Shown piece by piece: positions 32,126-42,239 of a stretch of DNA of 64,000 nt. Every line of letters begins with the position of its first letter. The first letter of the stretch is position 1. A program made the position numbers and the translations under genes. The stretch spans positions 310,001 through 374,000 of the forward strand of contig NC_090191.1 in NCBI RefSeq assembly GCF_024679245.1, written 5' to 3'. The notes below the pieces were generated by a model, which worked only from the letters and a program-made list of their open reading frames with translations, was not told where the DNA came from and ran no database searches. This DNA is from Pseudorasbora parva. Taxonomy: Eukaryota; Chordata; Actinopteri; Cypriniformes; Gobionidae.

Positions 32126-33064
32126 ATCATTGTTTGTTTGTTTGTTTATTATTTATTTGACAGGGACCATGTGCAAGTACATTAATCTTCCAAGAGAAAA
32201 GATGCTTCACACCAGATTTAGCTACAGCTAATTTCCATCCGCAGTCCCTGGGCAGATAAAACAATAAAATATATGCATCTAAACATCAATAACTCACTAT
32301 CTATTTACAACCACATTTACAGTCATACTTCAGCCTAAACTAACCCTATACATACTGTCAACAATAAACCATTTAAAATTTCTACATTAAAAACTTGACT
32401 AACCCATAAACATAGTCAATGCTGGCATAACTCATTATCTAATAATACATTTCTAACATTTTGCGAGAAGGACTTCAGATCAGAGGATAATTTAAGACTA
32501 TCTGGAAGATTGTTCCATTCTTTAACAGCTTTGAATGAGAAGGCTGTCTGTGCAAAGGCAGAGCTTCTGTTCGGTAATCTGCAGTCATTTCGACTTGTGG
32601 ACCTAGATGTCCTGGTATTCTGTTCTGAGCAGAGCTGTACAAATCTCCTCTGTGGTGGAGGTGCGCTATTATTAAGAATCTTAAAAATTAATCGTACATT
32701 TGAGTACACAATTAAATTCGCAAAATTTAAGATATTTAACCGGTTAAAAATTTGACAGTGATGATGTCTCAACGGTTTTTTATCTAATACCTTTACAGCC
32801 TGATTATAAAGGGATTTTAAAGGTTTTAATGTTGTTTCACTTGTTTGAGACCAACACGAGATACAATAATTAACATGAGAAACAATCATTGCATCAAGAT
32901 ATATTTTTGCAGCATCATAAGTAAGCATATTTCGAATATGTTTAAAAACTGAGATGTTGTATTTTAAAATATTAGACATTTTTTTGATATGCTTTTTAAA
33001 TCCTAATGTTGGTTCCAAAAGGACACCTAAGTATTTCAATTCATCTACTACTTTTATCTTCTTT
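32126..33064 (-). mobile_element. 5'-truncated LINE with (AAAC)n tail
   Basis: The plus strand shows (TTTG)n at 32127-32150, so the minus-strand element ends in (CAAA)n. It encodes the RT end and C-terminus over 207 codons. It is inserted in the REL-endonuclease element, with a host deletion at the junction. Confidence 0.82.
32416..33039 (-). pseudogene. LINE RT C-terminal part
   Basis: Starts MKYLGVLLEPTLGFKKHI, then IYLDAMIVSHVNYCISCWSQ, LKSLYNQAVKVLDKKP and FSFKAVKEWNNLPDSLKL, the usual order after the YADD motif in L2/CR1/RTE-like ORF2. It is open to its natural stop but has no start or catalytic core, because the insertion was 5'-truncated. Confidence 0.78.
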
Positions 33065-33636
33065 CATAAACAAACAAATAAATCTCTTCCTTCCCTTTTT
33101 GCTGCCTGGATTTGATGCCATATCATGCTTGTGTGTTCTAAGCATCCAGAAAAGCCTTGTATACCAGCTTTCTGTATTGACATATCAATCATGTTGTTCT
33201 GTTTCAGGTATGTTGTCATCCTTTGAGCAACAATGCTAAAAAAGATCTTTCCTTCAACATTTAAAAGATTGATTTGCCGGAATTGGTTGATGTTTGAGGC
33301 TTCCTTTTCCTCAGGGATTAGCACTCCCCCTGCTCTCCGCCATGTTTTAGGAATGGTTTGCTTTTTCCAAACCACTTTCATTTGTCTCCACAGGAACCGT
33401 AGGACATCTGGAGCATTCTTGTACAACCGGTATGGAACTCCGTTTGGTCCGGGAGCTGAAGCTGCCCTTGCCTTCCTCACCGTTTTCTTGATCTCACTCC
33501 ACCTTGGAGGGCTGTCTCCCAATTGATATTTTGGCCGAGGAATCAGTGGCATATTTGGTGGTATCGCCCTCCGCTCATGTCTCTGGTTATCTGTTTGTGT
33601 TGCTTTCAGGTGGTCCTCCAGCTCCTTCTTTGACAC
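33064..33636 (-). pseudogene. REL-endonuclease element: RT N-terminal part
   Basis: The minus strand has SPPRWSEIKKTVRKARAASA, APGPNGVPYRLYKNAPDVLR, PKTWRRAGGVLIPEEKEA, QFRQINLLNVEGKIFFSIV and QIQAAKREGRDLFV, RT motifs 0-2. The last codons run into the inserted LINE. Upstream (33637-33941) the coding continues in broken frames to the Gypsy-B insertion. Confidence 0.8.
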
Positions 33637-33941
33637 TTTTAGTTACCCACTCTTTTCCTTTACAAAGAGAGCTTTCACAAATCTGAAAGGGTCTTTATAG
33701 AAGGATGCTCTTGCCTTCTCTTTCTTCTTCCGTCGAGCTCTGATGTTTTCTGCTCTCCGCAGACTTCCCAGGCATTCTTTTAGGTCTGCTTGCAAAAGGT
33801 TTATGCCAACTCTCTCCTCTGATGAGGATTTCTTCCATTGATTTCTCGAAGCCCTTCTCTCTTTGACCAGACACGCAATTTCTTGCTGCCTTCTGTATTT
33901 GGGTGGAGCTGTTGGTACTTTTCCTCTCTCTTTTGTTCCAA

Positions 33942-33946
33942 ACCTT
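33942..33946. repeat. Target-site duplication ACCTT (left)
   Basis: ACCTT at 33942-33946 and 40319-40323 flank Gypsy-B. Because of a shared base the duplication is 4 or 5 bp. Confidence 0.88.
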
Positions 33947-34855
33947 ATAACTGTCTTAACTACTTTAAGTTTAAGACTGCTATAAGTCTGATTTTTAGGG
34001 AAGGAACCAACAACTTATTTTTTTATCAATGCAGTTTATACCAGGTATAAATCACTCAAAACAATTAGAATAAACATGTGCTCTTGACACTTTATCCAAT
34101 TATCCATACAACCAAATAAGTAAACCACACAAATTACATTTACAATACACCCTCAACACCTACTGAATCAAAATACACATTGACCATACCAGCAAGAACA
34201 ACTGTAAATGTAATCACGTAAATACCAGTCTTTGTTTTGGTTGAGAAACAAACCCGCCTAAGATGGGCTCAACATTGTTCAGGATGAACTTGACGTAAAA
34301 AGTCCACACGTCCAAAAAGATTGTCTCATAGATGATGGGAGATGTGCCGGAATCCCTTACCGACCTTTGTGTTTAAGATCGAAGAGATCGACAGAGCGGA
34401 GAACTTGTACAGATAATAACGGGTAATCCCAGCAATCTAGGAAAGTGGTAGGCATGACAGAAGCAACAAAGAGTCCTTCTACAACAGAAAACATAAACTA
34501 AACATTAGTTGTGAAACCAATTAGCAAACCATCTCAAATAACCCAAAACAAAGCATGTGCAATGATTACATATCTATACAACAAAAATCACCCCAAAAAA
34601 CATGAAAAATAAATAAAGAAAAAGAAAATACTCCTTACTTTGACTGAGCATAAAACCTAAGTTTCCCAATCAGGACTCAAAGCAGTTTGTGGCAACACAG
34701 TAGGTAAGCCATGCTTCCTCTGTCCAACAAATCTTCCTAACTCTACTACCCACCTGGGTATATGCCACCTTCTAAAGCACCCTAGCGCCTCTAGTGGTGG
34801 GTAGTAGTAGTATTTAAGGTGGTGTGAACATAGTAACAGACCTGAGTCTGTTACA
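33947..34855 (-). repeat. Gypsy-B 3' LTR
   Basis: Minus-strand termini TGTAACAG and CAGTTAT. It is paired with 39410-40318 at equal length. Confidence 0.95.
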
Positions 34856-37800
34856 TACCCCTCCCTTCAGAAGAAAACTTGTCATAACCATGACAAGTCT
34901 TTAAATTTTGTACATGGTAAGTCTCACTATTATGAACATCACTGAAAAAAGAGACAGAATAATTTACAGGTCCGAGGCACTTTACAATTTTTGCAGGGCC
35001 CTTCCATTTTGCTGAAAGTTTTGCCATAAACCCTTCATCCGCTTTGGACAGAGGATGACTCCGCACCCAAACTACATCCCCCACCCGATACTGCGTCTGT
35101 TTGCGGTGTTGGTCGTAGTAGCGTTTCTGTTTCACCTGGGCTTGTTCAATGTTCTCCTTTACCAGTTTGATGAGGTTTTGTTGACGCTCAAGGATTGGAT
35201 AGGCAGAGTTATTAGGGTCAGGTGGTCGATGCAAGGCTCTCTCCAATGGGCCTTTTAACTTACGTCCCAGTGCTACTTCTGCAGGTGTATATCCTGTACT
35301 CTCATGCCACGCGGTGTTGATTGCGAAGCGAAACTCAGGCAACCACTTGTCCCAATGACGATGTTGGTCTCCTACATAGGATGCTATCATGGTTTTGAGA
35401 TTCCTGTTGACACGTTCAGACAAGTTTGTTTGGGGATGATAGGCCGTTGTCAATTTTTGGATAACACCCCACTGCTTGCATACTAGATTGATAAGGTGTG
35501 AGGTGAATTGTGCCCCACGGTCAGACACTAGATAAGCTGGTGTACCCCATCTGGTGAATATTTCCTCGACCAGAATCCTTGCTATCTGAGGTGCTCTTGC
35601 TGCTCTTAAGGGAAACAACTCTACCCACTTGGAACAATAATCAACGATGACAAGAAGGTGTTCATTTTGTTTTGAACTTCGAGGGAAAGGTCCCATCAAG
35701 TCAATACCAAGCATATGTCCTGGTTCAACGACAGGCGTTGACTGCAAGTGCCCCGAGAGTTTTGAGAGAGAAGGCTTATACTTTTGGCAGGTGGGACATT
35801 CTTTACAATGTTTCCACACGTCCGCCCTCACGCTAGGCCAATACACTACATCTAAAAGTCGAAGAAGTGTCTTTAACCTCCCCAGATGACCGCTGAGTGG
35901 ATTGTCGTGCGCGTAGTGTAAGAACTCTTCACGGTACCTTGCTGGAATTACTAATTGCAACTTCTGTCCTTTCTGTCCGTTGGGTAAACTGCGAAATAGA
36001 AATCCATTTTGTAAAACATAATGCACTCGAGATATGTCTTGAACAGTCTGTGACTGTGCCTTACCAATTAACTCCTGAAGTTCTACATCATTACGTTGAG
36101 AAATGCCAATTTGAGTAAGATCTACCGGAATGTCAGTAGACAGTGCTGTGGCCTTCACTACAGCAATTATATCAGGTGAAGTTAGTCCATCTTGGGTTCT
36201 GGATAACACATCCGGTATAACATTACACTGTCCTTTTCTATATTTGACGGTAAAGTGGAACCCTTGTAAATGTATTGTCCAGCGCGTTAGTCGTGAAGAT
36301 GGCTTTGGGTGTTGAAAAACCCAGGTCAAAGCTGCATGATCTGTAACCACTTCAAATGGATGACCCTCAAGATATGCCCTCCACTTCTCGACAGCCCATA
36401 CAACCGCCAGACACTCTTTTTCTGAAACCGAGTAAGCCTTCTCGGGTCCTCGTAACAGTCTAGAAGCGTATGCTATCACATGCTCTTCGCCTTCTGACTC
36501 TTGCGTAAGTACAGCACCTAAACCAAGCTCACTGGCATCAGTTTGAACTTTGAACGTTTTTTTAAAGTCAGGTGGTATCAAGACTGGGGCTTGTGTCAGA
36601 TCTTTTTTTATGGTGTCGAATGAATGTTGGCATTGCTCTGTCCAAGACCAGATAGAATTCTTCTGCTTTAGTGCATGTAATGGGGCAGCTTTATCCGAGA
36701 AATGTGGTATAAAACGATGATACCAGCCTGCTAAACCTAAGAAGCATTGAACATCCTTAAGTGATTGGGGTGTAGAGGATGATTTAACTGCTGCTACTTT
36801 GGATGGATCAGTTTTTATACCATCACCTGAAACAATGTGTCCTAAAAATGATAGTGATCGTTGGATGAGATTACATTTTTTTAGGTTAAGGGTGAAACCT
36901 GCATCATGAAAGCACTGGAAAACTTGGCTGAGGTGTTCAAGATGTTCCTTCTCATTCTGTGAAAACACCACCACATCGTCAATATATATGAAACAGCACT
37001 TGCCTTTGAGCTCTCTTAATACATGTTCCATTAATCTCTGAAAGGACGCAGCTGCATTTTTCAACCCAAAAGGAAGCCGTAAAAATTCATACAACCCTGT
37101 TGATGTGACAAAAGCAGTTTTCTGGATACTGTCCTTCTCCATGTCCACCTGCCAATATCCACTTCTCAAATCTAGAGTGCTAAACACAGCTGCTCCATGT
37201 AGTGACTCTAAGATATCCTGGATCTGGGGCATTGGGTAGGCATCCAGGTACGTCTTGGCATTAAGACCTCGGTAGTCCACACAGAGTCTTGAACTTCCAT
37301 CCTTTTTTGGGACTACCACCACTGGTGAAGCCCAAGGGGAAATAGATGGTTGAATTATCTTTTTGGCTAACAAGTCCTTAACTTCTAAATCAATAAATCT
37401 TTGCTTGTCTACTGAAACCTTGTAAGCACGTTTTCTTACTGGAACATCATTTGTAGTGATAATGCGATGTTTTACAAGACTTGACTGTCCAATCTCGTGG
37501 GTGCAAACTGATGGCCATTCTAACATTAAATCTGTCAGCCGTCCCTTAAACTGTTCACCTGTATCAGCCTGCTGTGTAAGTTGGTGGATGGCATGAAGCG
37601 TTTCATCAGACATTGTAGGAGTGGGTAAAGCAAGATAAAAGTTCACAGTTGAATGGCATTCGTTGGTTAGAAATGAATACGTTTTCCCTTCAGCAGTCTC
37701 TTCTTTTATAGGGAGACTGTACTGTGCTTTTTGAAAATCTAACCTTATTCCAGAAGCTAGCAGAAAATCCATACCTAGGATGATCGGTACAGTTAAATCT

Positions 37801-37865
37801 GCATCATTCAGGATAAACAGTACGATTTTCATATGTTGTCCCTGAATTTCACAACTCCATTCCAC
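34851..37865 (-). CDS. Gypsy-B Pol: protease end, RT, RNase H, integrase (copy lacks a working upstream frame)
   Basis: 1004 codons open. After the protease tail (ILGMDFLLASGIRLDF) come RT (VDYRGLNAKTYLDAYPMPQI, LRLPFGLKNAAASFQ, FIYIDDVVVFS) and RNase H (VQTDASELGLGAVL, AYSVSEKECLAVVWAVEKW). The integrase has an HHCC zinc domain (ending CKECPTC), the D,D,E core (GIDLMGPF, VSDRGAQF, LSERVNRNLK) and a GPY-like tail. No chromodomain is seen. The ORF runs through the polypurine tract, and its TAA is bases 3-5 of the 3' LTR. It would be translated only as part of Gag-Pol, and an upstream TAG at 37956 blocks that. Confidence 0.92.
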   Translation of the reverse strand: MEWSCEIQGQHMKIVLFILNDADLTVPIILGMDFLLASGIRLDFQKAQYSLPIKEETAEGKTYSFLTNECHSTVNFYLALPTPTMSDETLHAIHQLTQQADTGEQFKGRLTDLMLEWPSVCTHEIGQSSLVKHRIITTNDVPVRKRAYKVSVDKQRFIDLEVKDLLAKKIIQPSISPWASPVVVVPKKDGSSRLCVDYRGLNAKTYLDAYPMPQIQDILESLHGAAVFSTLDLRSGYWQVDMEKDSIQKTAFVTSTGLYEFLRLPFGLKNAAASFQRLMEHVLRELKGKCCFIYIDDVVVFSQNEKEHLEHLSQVFQCFHDAGFTLNLKKCNLIQRSLSFLGHIVSGDGIKTDPSKVAAVKSSSTPQSLKDVQCFLGLAGWYHRFIPHFSDKAAPLHALKQKNSIWSWTEQCQHSFDTIKKDLTQAPVLIPPDFKKTFKVQTDASELGLGAVLTQESEGEEHVIAYASRLLRGPEKAYSVSEKECLAVVWAVEKWRAYLEGHPFEVVTDHAALTWVFQHPKPSSRLTRWTIHLQGFHFTVKYRKGQCNVIPDVLSRTQDGLTSPDIIAVVKATALSTDIPVDLTQIGISQRNDVELQELIGKAQSQTVQDISRVHYVLQNGFLFRSLPNGQKGQKLQLVIPARYREEFLHYAHDNPLSGHLGRLKTLLRLLDVVYWPSVRADVWKHCKECPTCQKYKPSLSKLSGHLQSTPVVEPGHMLGIDLMGPFPRSSKQNEHLLVIVDYCSKWVELFPLRAARAPQIARILVEEIFTRWGTPAYLVSDRGAQFTSHLINLVCKQWGVIQKLTTAYHPQTNLSERVNRNLKTMIASYVGDQHRHWDKWLPEFRFAINTAWHESTGYTPAEVALGRKLKGPLERALHRPPDPNNSAYPILERQQNLIKLVKENIEQAQVKQKRYYDQHRKQTQYRVGDVVWVRSHPLSKADEGFMAKLSAKWKGPAKIVKCLGPVNYSVSFFSDVHNSETYHVQNLKTCHGYDKFSSEGRGM
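34856..34880 (-). promoter_or_regulatory. Gypsy-B polypurine tract
   Basis: The minus strand reads GAAGGGAGGGGTA directly before the 3' LTR, and it is also coding (SEGRGM) for the Pol C-terminus. Confidence 0.75.
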
Positions 37866-37955
37866 CTTACCAATGGCTGTCTGCCGCTGTCCATTGGCAA
37901 GCAGACATGACTGTCCTTTACTTGACTGGAATTGTTCCTCTTTGCATAGCTGTTT

Positions 37956-38435
37956 CTACAAGGATTTCTGGATGAGAGACAAGGTGCTGCCAGTATCGAC
38001 CATAGCTTTGAAATATCTGTCTTGTAGGACAATGGGAATGGTGACTGTCTTTAAATCAAATTGTACATTGGATTGGACGACTCTGGTATTAGCATGAGGA
38101 GGTTTACGTTGCAGATCTTGAGAAGATTGAGGTTTTTTCCTTTGTTCTTCAATATTGACAAGACTCCAATATCTTTTGGACTCATCAAAAGCTCTTTCTA
38201 TCTGTGTTCCAATTCTAACCAACTCTCCAACTTCTTTAACAGTTCCTCTTAGCAAGCTTGCAAGACGTGGGTTGCAATTTCGTAGAATAGCTTGGACCAC
38301 TTCCTTCTCAGGCATTTCACTCTTCCACCTCAAACATAAGGCTCTATATTGGAAAGCAAAATCTCTGATGCTCTCCTTCGCACCTTGCTTCCTCTCAAGT
38401 AATTTCCTTGCCACAAACTTCCTCATAATCTTCAC
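37956..38435 (-). pseudogene. Gypsy-B capsid C-terminal part and protease
   Basis: KQGAKESIRDFAFQYRALCL is the second half of a Gypsy capsid. A long polar linker follows and then the retropepsin motif MVDTGSTLSLI. The frame ends at TAG a few codons after the active site, then continues in the same frame into Pol. No CCHC zinc knuckle is visible, which is unusual for Gag but known in some Gypsy lineages. Confidence 0.8.
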
Positions 38436-39336
38436 TTAAGAATGAGAGCAAGAAAGTTTCTTTAAACTGTTTCCAATTTTGGACATTTCTACATTCAGCA
38501 AGCCACCAATCTTTTGCGGTACCTTTTAATACAGCTGTGAGTGAAGCCATTATCTCACACTCACTGAGGGGCCGAACAGCAAAATATTCCTCACATCTTT
38601 CAATGAATACAACTGGATCTTCATCCTTGTTATTACTAAAACAAGGAAAGTCGAGTTTCACAGGAGGATTATGTTGCATTGAGCTCTGGCTCTCGGAAAC
38701 TGGCAAGTGGCTATACTGGAGGCTATATGTTTGGTCTCTCGATTTACCACCAGGATATGTACCTAAAGGGCTTGGATCACGGTGACCAGGCGTAGACATG
38801 GATGGAACAAGAGAGCTGAGTTTCTGATCAATTTGAATGTCCCGTCTCTTCAAACAATCAATCATGGACTTACCTAGATCTTGAATGGAGAGCTCCAACT
38901 GTTTTTTAGTTCTGTCACATTCCCGTTCCATATAATATTTTATTCTTTCTTCGCTGGCCTTGCACTTAGACTCAAATTCTACATATGGAACACATTCACT
39001 CATCCCTTGAGCACATTCTGTTAAGCGACCTTCCAGCGAAGTAATTCTTTCTGTCAGCCTTTCTATTAATGCCGTAACTGATGAAAATGGGTTGTGATCT
39101 GGTACTTCATCTGTTTCTGTGGAAGGTGGTGGTGGAAAATCAGAGTCATTCAGAATATTGTCACCAGCGGGAATGCTATCCCTAATCCTTTCTCCCTCTT
39201 CCTCAGAGTCGATGTACAGTTCGCTAAAAGTGTTAATCAGCTCGTTGAGAGGCTCTCTCTGTATGGTGAACGGCTCTGATGAGAAATCCAGTCTGGGTGC
39301 TGAGTCATCCTCATCAGGAGCAATATGATCGGCCAT
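38395..39336 (-). pseudogene. Gypsy-B Gag N-terminal part
   Basis: 313 codons. The N-terminus is acidic and followed by a coiled-coil-like stretch (SSVTALIERLTERITSLEG) near residues 85-105. The capsid start has VKLDFPCFSNNKDEDPVVFI, LKGTAKDWWL and WKQFKETFLLSFL. The frame ends 41 nt into the capsid continuation in another frame (38395-38435 overlap). An indel inside the capsid is the simplest reading, rather than programmed frameshifting. Confidence 0.8.
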
Positions 39337-39387
39337 ACTGGGTGAAAATAAACACTGGTTAATAAATGCAAATCTATAAGTTTTCAG

Positions 39388-39405
39388 GTCCCTGTTCGGG
39401 CGTCA
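39388..39405 (-). promoter_or_regulatory. Gypsy-B primer-binding site (tRNA-Lys type)
   Basis: The minus strand TGACGCCCGAACAGGGAC differs at one base from the classical tRNA-Lys3 primer-binding site and starts four bases after the 5' LTR. Confidence 0.9.
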
Positions 39406-39409
39406 TTCT

Positions 39410-40318
39410 ATAACTGTCTTAACTACTTTAAGTTTAAGACTGCTATAAGTCTGATTTTTAGGGAAGGAACCAACAACTTATTTTTTTATCAATGCAGTTT
39501 ATACCAGGTATAAATCACTCAAAACAATTAGAATAAACATGTGCTCTTGACACTTTATCCAATTATCCATACAACCAAATAAGTAAACCACACAAATTAC
39601 ATTTACAATACACCCTCAACACCTACTGAATCAAAATACACATTGACCATACCAGCAAGAACAACTGTAAATGTAATCACGTAAATACCAGTCTTTGTTT
39701 TGGTTGAGAAACAAACCCGCCTAAGATGGGCTCAACATTGTTCAGGATAAACTTGACGTAAAAAGTCCACACGTCCAAAAAGATTGTCTCATAGATGATG
39801 GGAGATGTGCCGGAATCCCTTACCGACCTTTGTGCTTAAGATCGAAGAGATCGACAGAGCGGAGAACTTGTACAGATAATAACGGGTAATCCCAGCAATC
39901 TAGGAAAGTGGTAGGCATGACAGAAGCAACAAAGAGTCCTTCTACAACAGAAAACATAAACTAAACATTAGTTGTGAAACCAATTAGCAAACCATCTCAA
40001 ATAACCCAAAACAAAGCATGTGCAATGATTACATATCTATACAACAAAAATCACCCCAAAAAACATGAAAAATAAATAAAGAAAAAGAAAATACTCCTTA
40101 CTTTGACTGAGCATAAAACCTAAGTTTTCCAATCAGGACTCAAAGCAGTTTGTGGCAACACAGTAGGTAAGCCATGCTTCCTCTGTCCAACAAATCTTCC
40201 TAACTCTACTACCCACCTGGGTATATGCCACCTTCTAAAGCACCCTAGCGCCTCTAGTGGTGGGTAGTAGTAGTATTTAAGGTGGTGTGAACATAGTAAG
40301 AGACCTGCGTCTGTTACA
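39410..40318 (-). repeat. Gypsy-B 5' LTR
   Basis: 909 bp, near-identical to 33947-34855. Confidence 0.95.
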
Positions 40319-40351
40319 ACCTTTCCAGCCCATATGAGTAGATCATATCGC

Positions 40352-40911
40352 TCATTTTCTCCAACTTCTTCTCTGCTGTTCATTCAGGACCTGACTTAGG
40401 TCTGCATTGACTGTTGTCCACTCTTTCTTGCTGCTGGACTTTGGCCACTTCACTTGAGGTCTGTAGCCTTGGATGTTCTTCTCCGTACCAAACTGCCTTT
40501 GGCTGGGTTCCAGGTTCTCAGCTGTTGTGCTCAAATTACTCTCCTCGGACACCGGGGCATTGATGCTCCATGGACTGTGGGTTTTGTCCAGCCACTGAGT
40601 GTCACTCGACTGACTTGATCTTTCCCTTAAGAGATAAGTATCAATGTGAGGTCCCAGTCTCACCTCCTTTAAGCATTTCATCCGCCCTTGATGTATTTTA
40701 GGCCTCTGATAGATGTTACCTTGGACCAGCCGCAGCTGCATGTTTGGAGCTCTTGTATCACAGCTGATGCTTTCGGTGCTATGCCAATTATTAGATTCAT
40801 CGTCGTATTCATGCCAGGGTCAATTACCAGGTTATCAATCACTGAGTCATCTTCCGCCCCCGCTCTCGCAGACTCAAGGGGTGTTTTCCTTATTGAATTT
40901 TCCGTAGCCAT
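40352..40911 (-). pseudogene. REL-endonuclease element: N-terminal zinc-finger region
   Basis: Two overlapping minus-strand frames. 40678-40911 starts MATENSIRKTPLESARAGAE and contains CSCGWSKVTSIRGLKYIKGG. 40352-40741 contains KIHQGRMKCLKEVRLGP and a Ser/Gln-rich stretch ending LSQVLNEQQRRSW. Together they give a C-x-C...H...C-like finger as seen at the N-terminus of this element group, with a frameshift inside the finger. Upstream to 41082 is its 5' UTR-like region. The Gypsy-B insertion cuts it off from the RT. Confidence 0.65.
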
Positions 40912-41082
40912 ATAGGGTGACTCCTATTCCTAAAATGAAGCCTGCCGTCATGGATAGCTAGTCCATGACAGCCAGTTGGGGTCTTTTCCTCCTGTCAGCT
41001 GTCTTTCCACGCAGTCACATGGTCTTTCCCTAGTTGTCAGCTGTACTTTCACAGCAGTCATTGGTTTTCTCCAACTTTTTGA

Positions 41083-41200
41083 GTTGAGCATTTAGGACTT
41101 GATAGTTTGAATAATCTGCACTTTCTTAACATCTTGAGTGGATAGGGGTAATCACTTCATGGGTCATCAGGAGGGCACCCTTCTTCCTTGGTGTTTCATT
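41083..41200 (-). repeat. Second, 118-bp copy of the REL-element 3' end
   Basis: Matches 30075-30191 (CATTTAGGACTTGATAG, TTAACATCTTGAGTGGATAG, GGTGTTTCATTGA). It has the same orientation and lies directly between the element's 5' end and the resumed LINE UTR. Confidence 0.88.
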
Positions 41201-41530
41201 GAATCAAATAAGACCTAATTAATTAATTTTATTTGTATAGTTAGTTGAATAACTTTGATCATAATTTTAGTGTCCCCAACTGAGCAAGCCAAGCCAAAGG
41301 CGACCAAAGGAACAAAAAACTCGATCAGGGCATGATGGAGAAAAATAAACCTTGGGAGAAACCAGACTCAGTCGGTTTCTTACAGGTAAGAAATCATATT
41401 AGATCGCAATATTCAAAATTTCAGGGTATCCCGGAAGAGACGGGTTTGAGCATGACGTGCCGGTGAGGCAAATTCGGAGGAGACACCAATTGAATATTCA
41501 ACATTTCTGGGTATCACACAAGAGACGGGT
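41201..41530 (-). mobile_element. LINE 3' UTR, right half of the split copy
   Basis: Continues the UTR of 29844-30074 (AAATAAGACCTAATT, GTCCCCAACTGAGCAAGCC, AACCTTGGGAGAAACCAG). About seven bases appear lost at the joint. Confidence 0.8.
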
Positions 41531-41770
41531 TTATTTAGGATGGTGCGTCGCTTACACTAGAGCATGAATACTTGAAAGATCATAATTAATGCGCTGGAGA
41601 CTGGTTTTATCAGCTCATCCTGGAGTGTCTGCTGAGTCAGTGTCAATTGGTGTCTCCTCTGAATTTGCCTTACCGGCACGTCATCCTCAATAAACCCGTC
41701 TCCGGCGCAATAACTCCGATCTTTCAAGTATTCTTACTCTTGTGTATTTAACGCGACCGCCTCATTCCCA
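41530..41770 (+). repeat. Inverted piece of the same LINE 3' UTR
   Basis: CAATTGGTGTCTCCTC, GGCACGTCATCCTCAATAAA and CCGATCTTTCAAGTAT are inverses of sequence at 41440-41580 and 54430-54510, so the region can fold into a long imperfect hairpin. Confidence 0.65.
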
Positions 41771-42239
41771 ACACACACACCTGCTAACTTTGCGATGAAC
41801 ACTGACCCCGGGAAACATTGCTCCCACCACTGACATTGGGGAAAGGACCGACTACATTGGGCAAAGGATTCACCATTTGTGCTTAGTGTAACGTTAGGGT
41901 TAGTTTCACTTTCAGAATCACCGTCATCCAGGGTCCGCTAAAGACCCAACACTTCATTGCAGGTGAGCTTTATTGATGCCATTAGAAAATAATAATAGTA
42001 AAATTAATTTAATGCAAATACTTGCTGACGTTGACAATGCTCTGATAAAATCTCGCACCAGCTCTCACACCAGCTCCGCTTTTGTTTGCACTGATTCAAT
42101 GCGCTTTTGCTTAAAGATTTTTTATAGAATCATGGTGTTTTTTATGAGTCGGGATGAAGTACGACATGTCTGTCATCTAGTGTAGGTGTTGAAAGAAATT
42201 TGACACCCTATTTGACAAAATCGGCTGTTCGAGTAATCT
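41771..42239. other. No gene seen
   Basis: No clear exon or repeat end was found. A short plus-strand ORF at 41973-42185 looks random. Confidence 0.35.

Larger units (their letters stand above)
33947..40318 (-). mobile_element. Young Ty3/Gypsy retrotransposon (Gypsy-B)
   Basis: Two 909-bp LTRs (33947-34855 and 39410-40318) differ at about five positions (~0.55%). tRNA-Lys PBS, PPT, gag, protease and a 1004-codon pol open frame are in standard order on the minus strand, with a 4-5-bp target duplication. There is no env. Gag is frameshifted inside the capsid and one in-frame TAG follows the protease motif, so this copy is defective despite its youth. It is inserted in the 5' half of the REL-endonuclease element. 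Confidence 0.95.
30075..41200 (-). mobile_element. REL-endonuclease non-LTR retrotransposon (R2/R4/HERO group), interrupted
   Basis: Read on the minus strand: an N-terminal part with a C-x-C zinc-finger-like motif (40352-40911), RT N-terminus (33064-33636), catalytic RT (31704-32105), thumb (31307-31774), then CCHC and a restriction-like endonuclease (30274-31254). A Gypsy (33947-40318) and another LINE (32126-33064) are inserted in it. It sits in a LINE 3' UTR. A 118-bp copy of its own 3' end (41083-41200) lies upstream of its 5' end in the same orientation. Frames are broken several times. The HERO assignment is by motif memory. Confidence 0.82.

Noticed and set aside
38395..38435. Programmed frameshift between two gag frames
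   Set aside because: The switch lies inside the capsid domain and no slippery heptamer with a clear downstream structure was seen; a simple indel is more likely.
33947..40318. Endogenous retrovirus with env
   Set aside because: No ORF follows integrase; pol runs directly into the 3' LTR, so this is an env-less Gypsy element.
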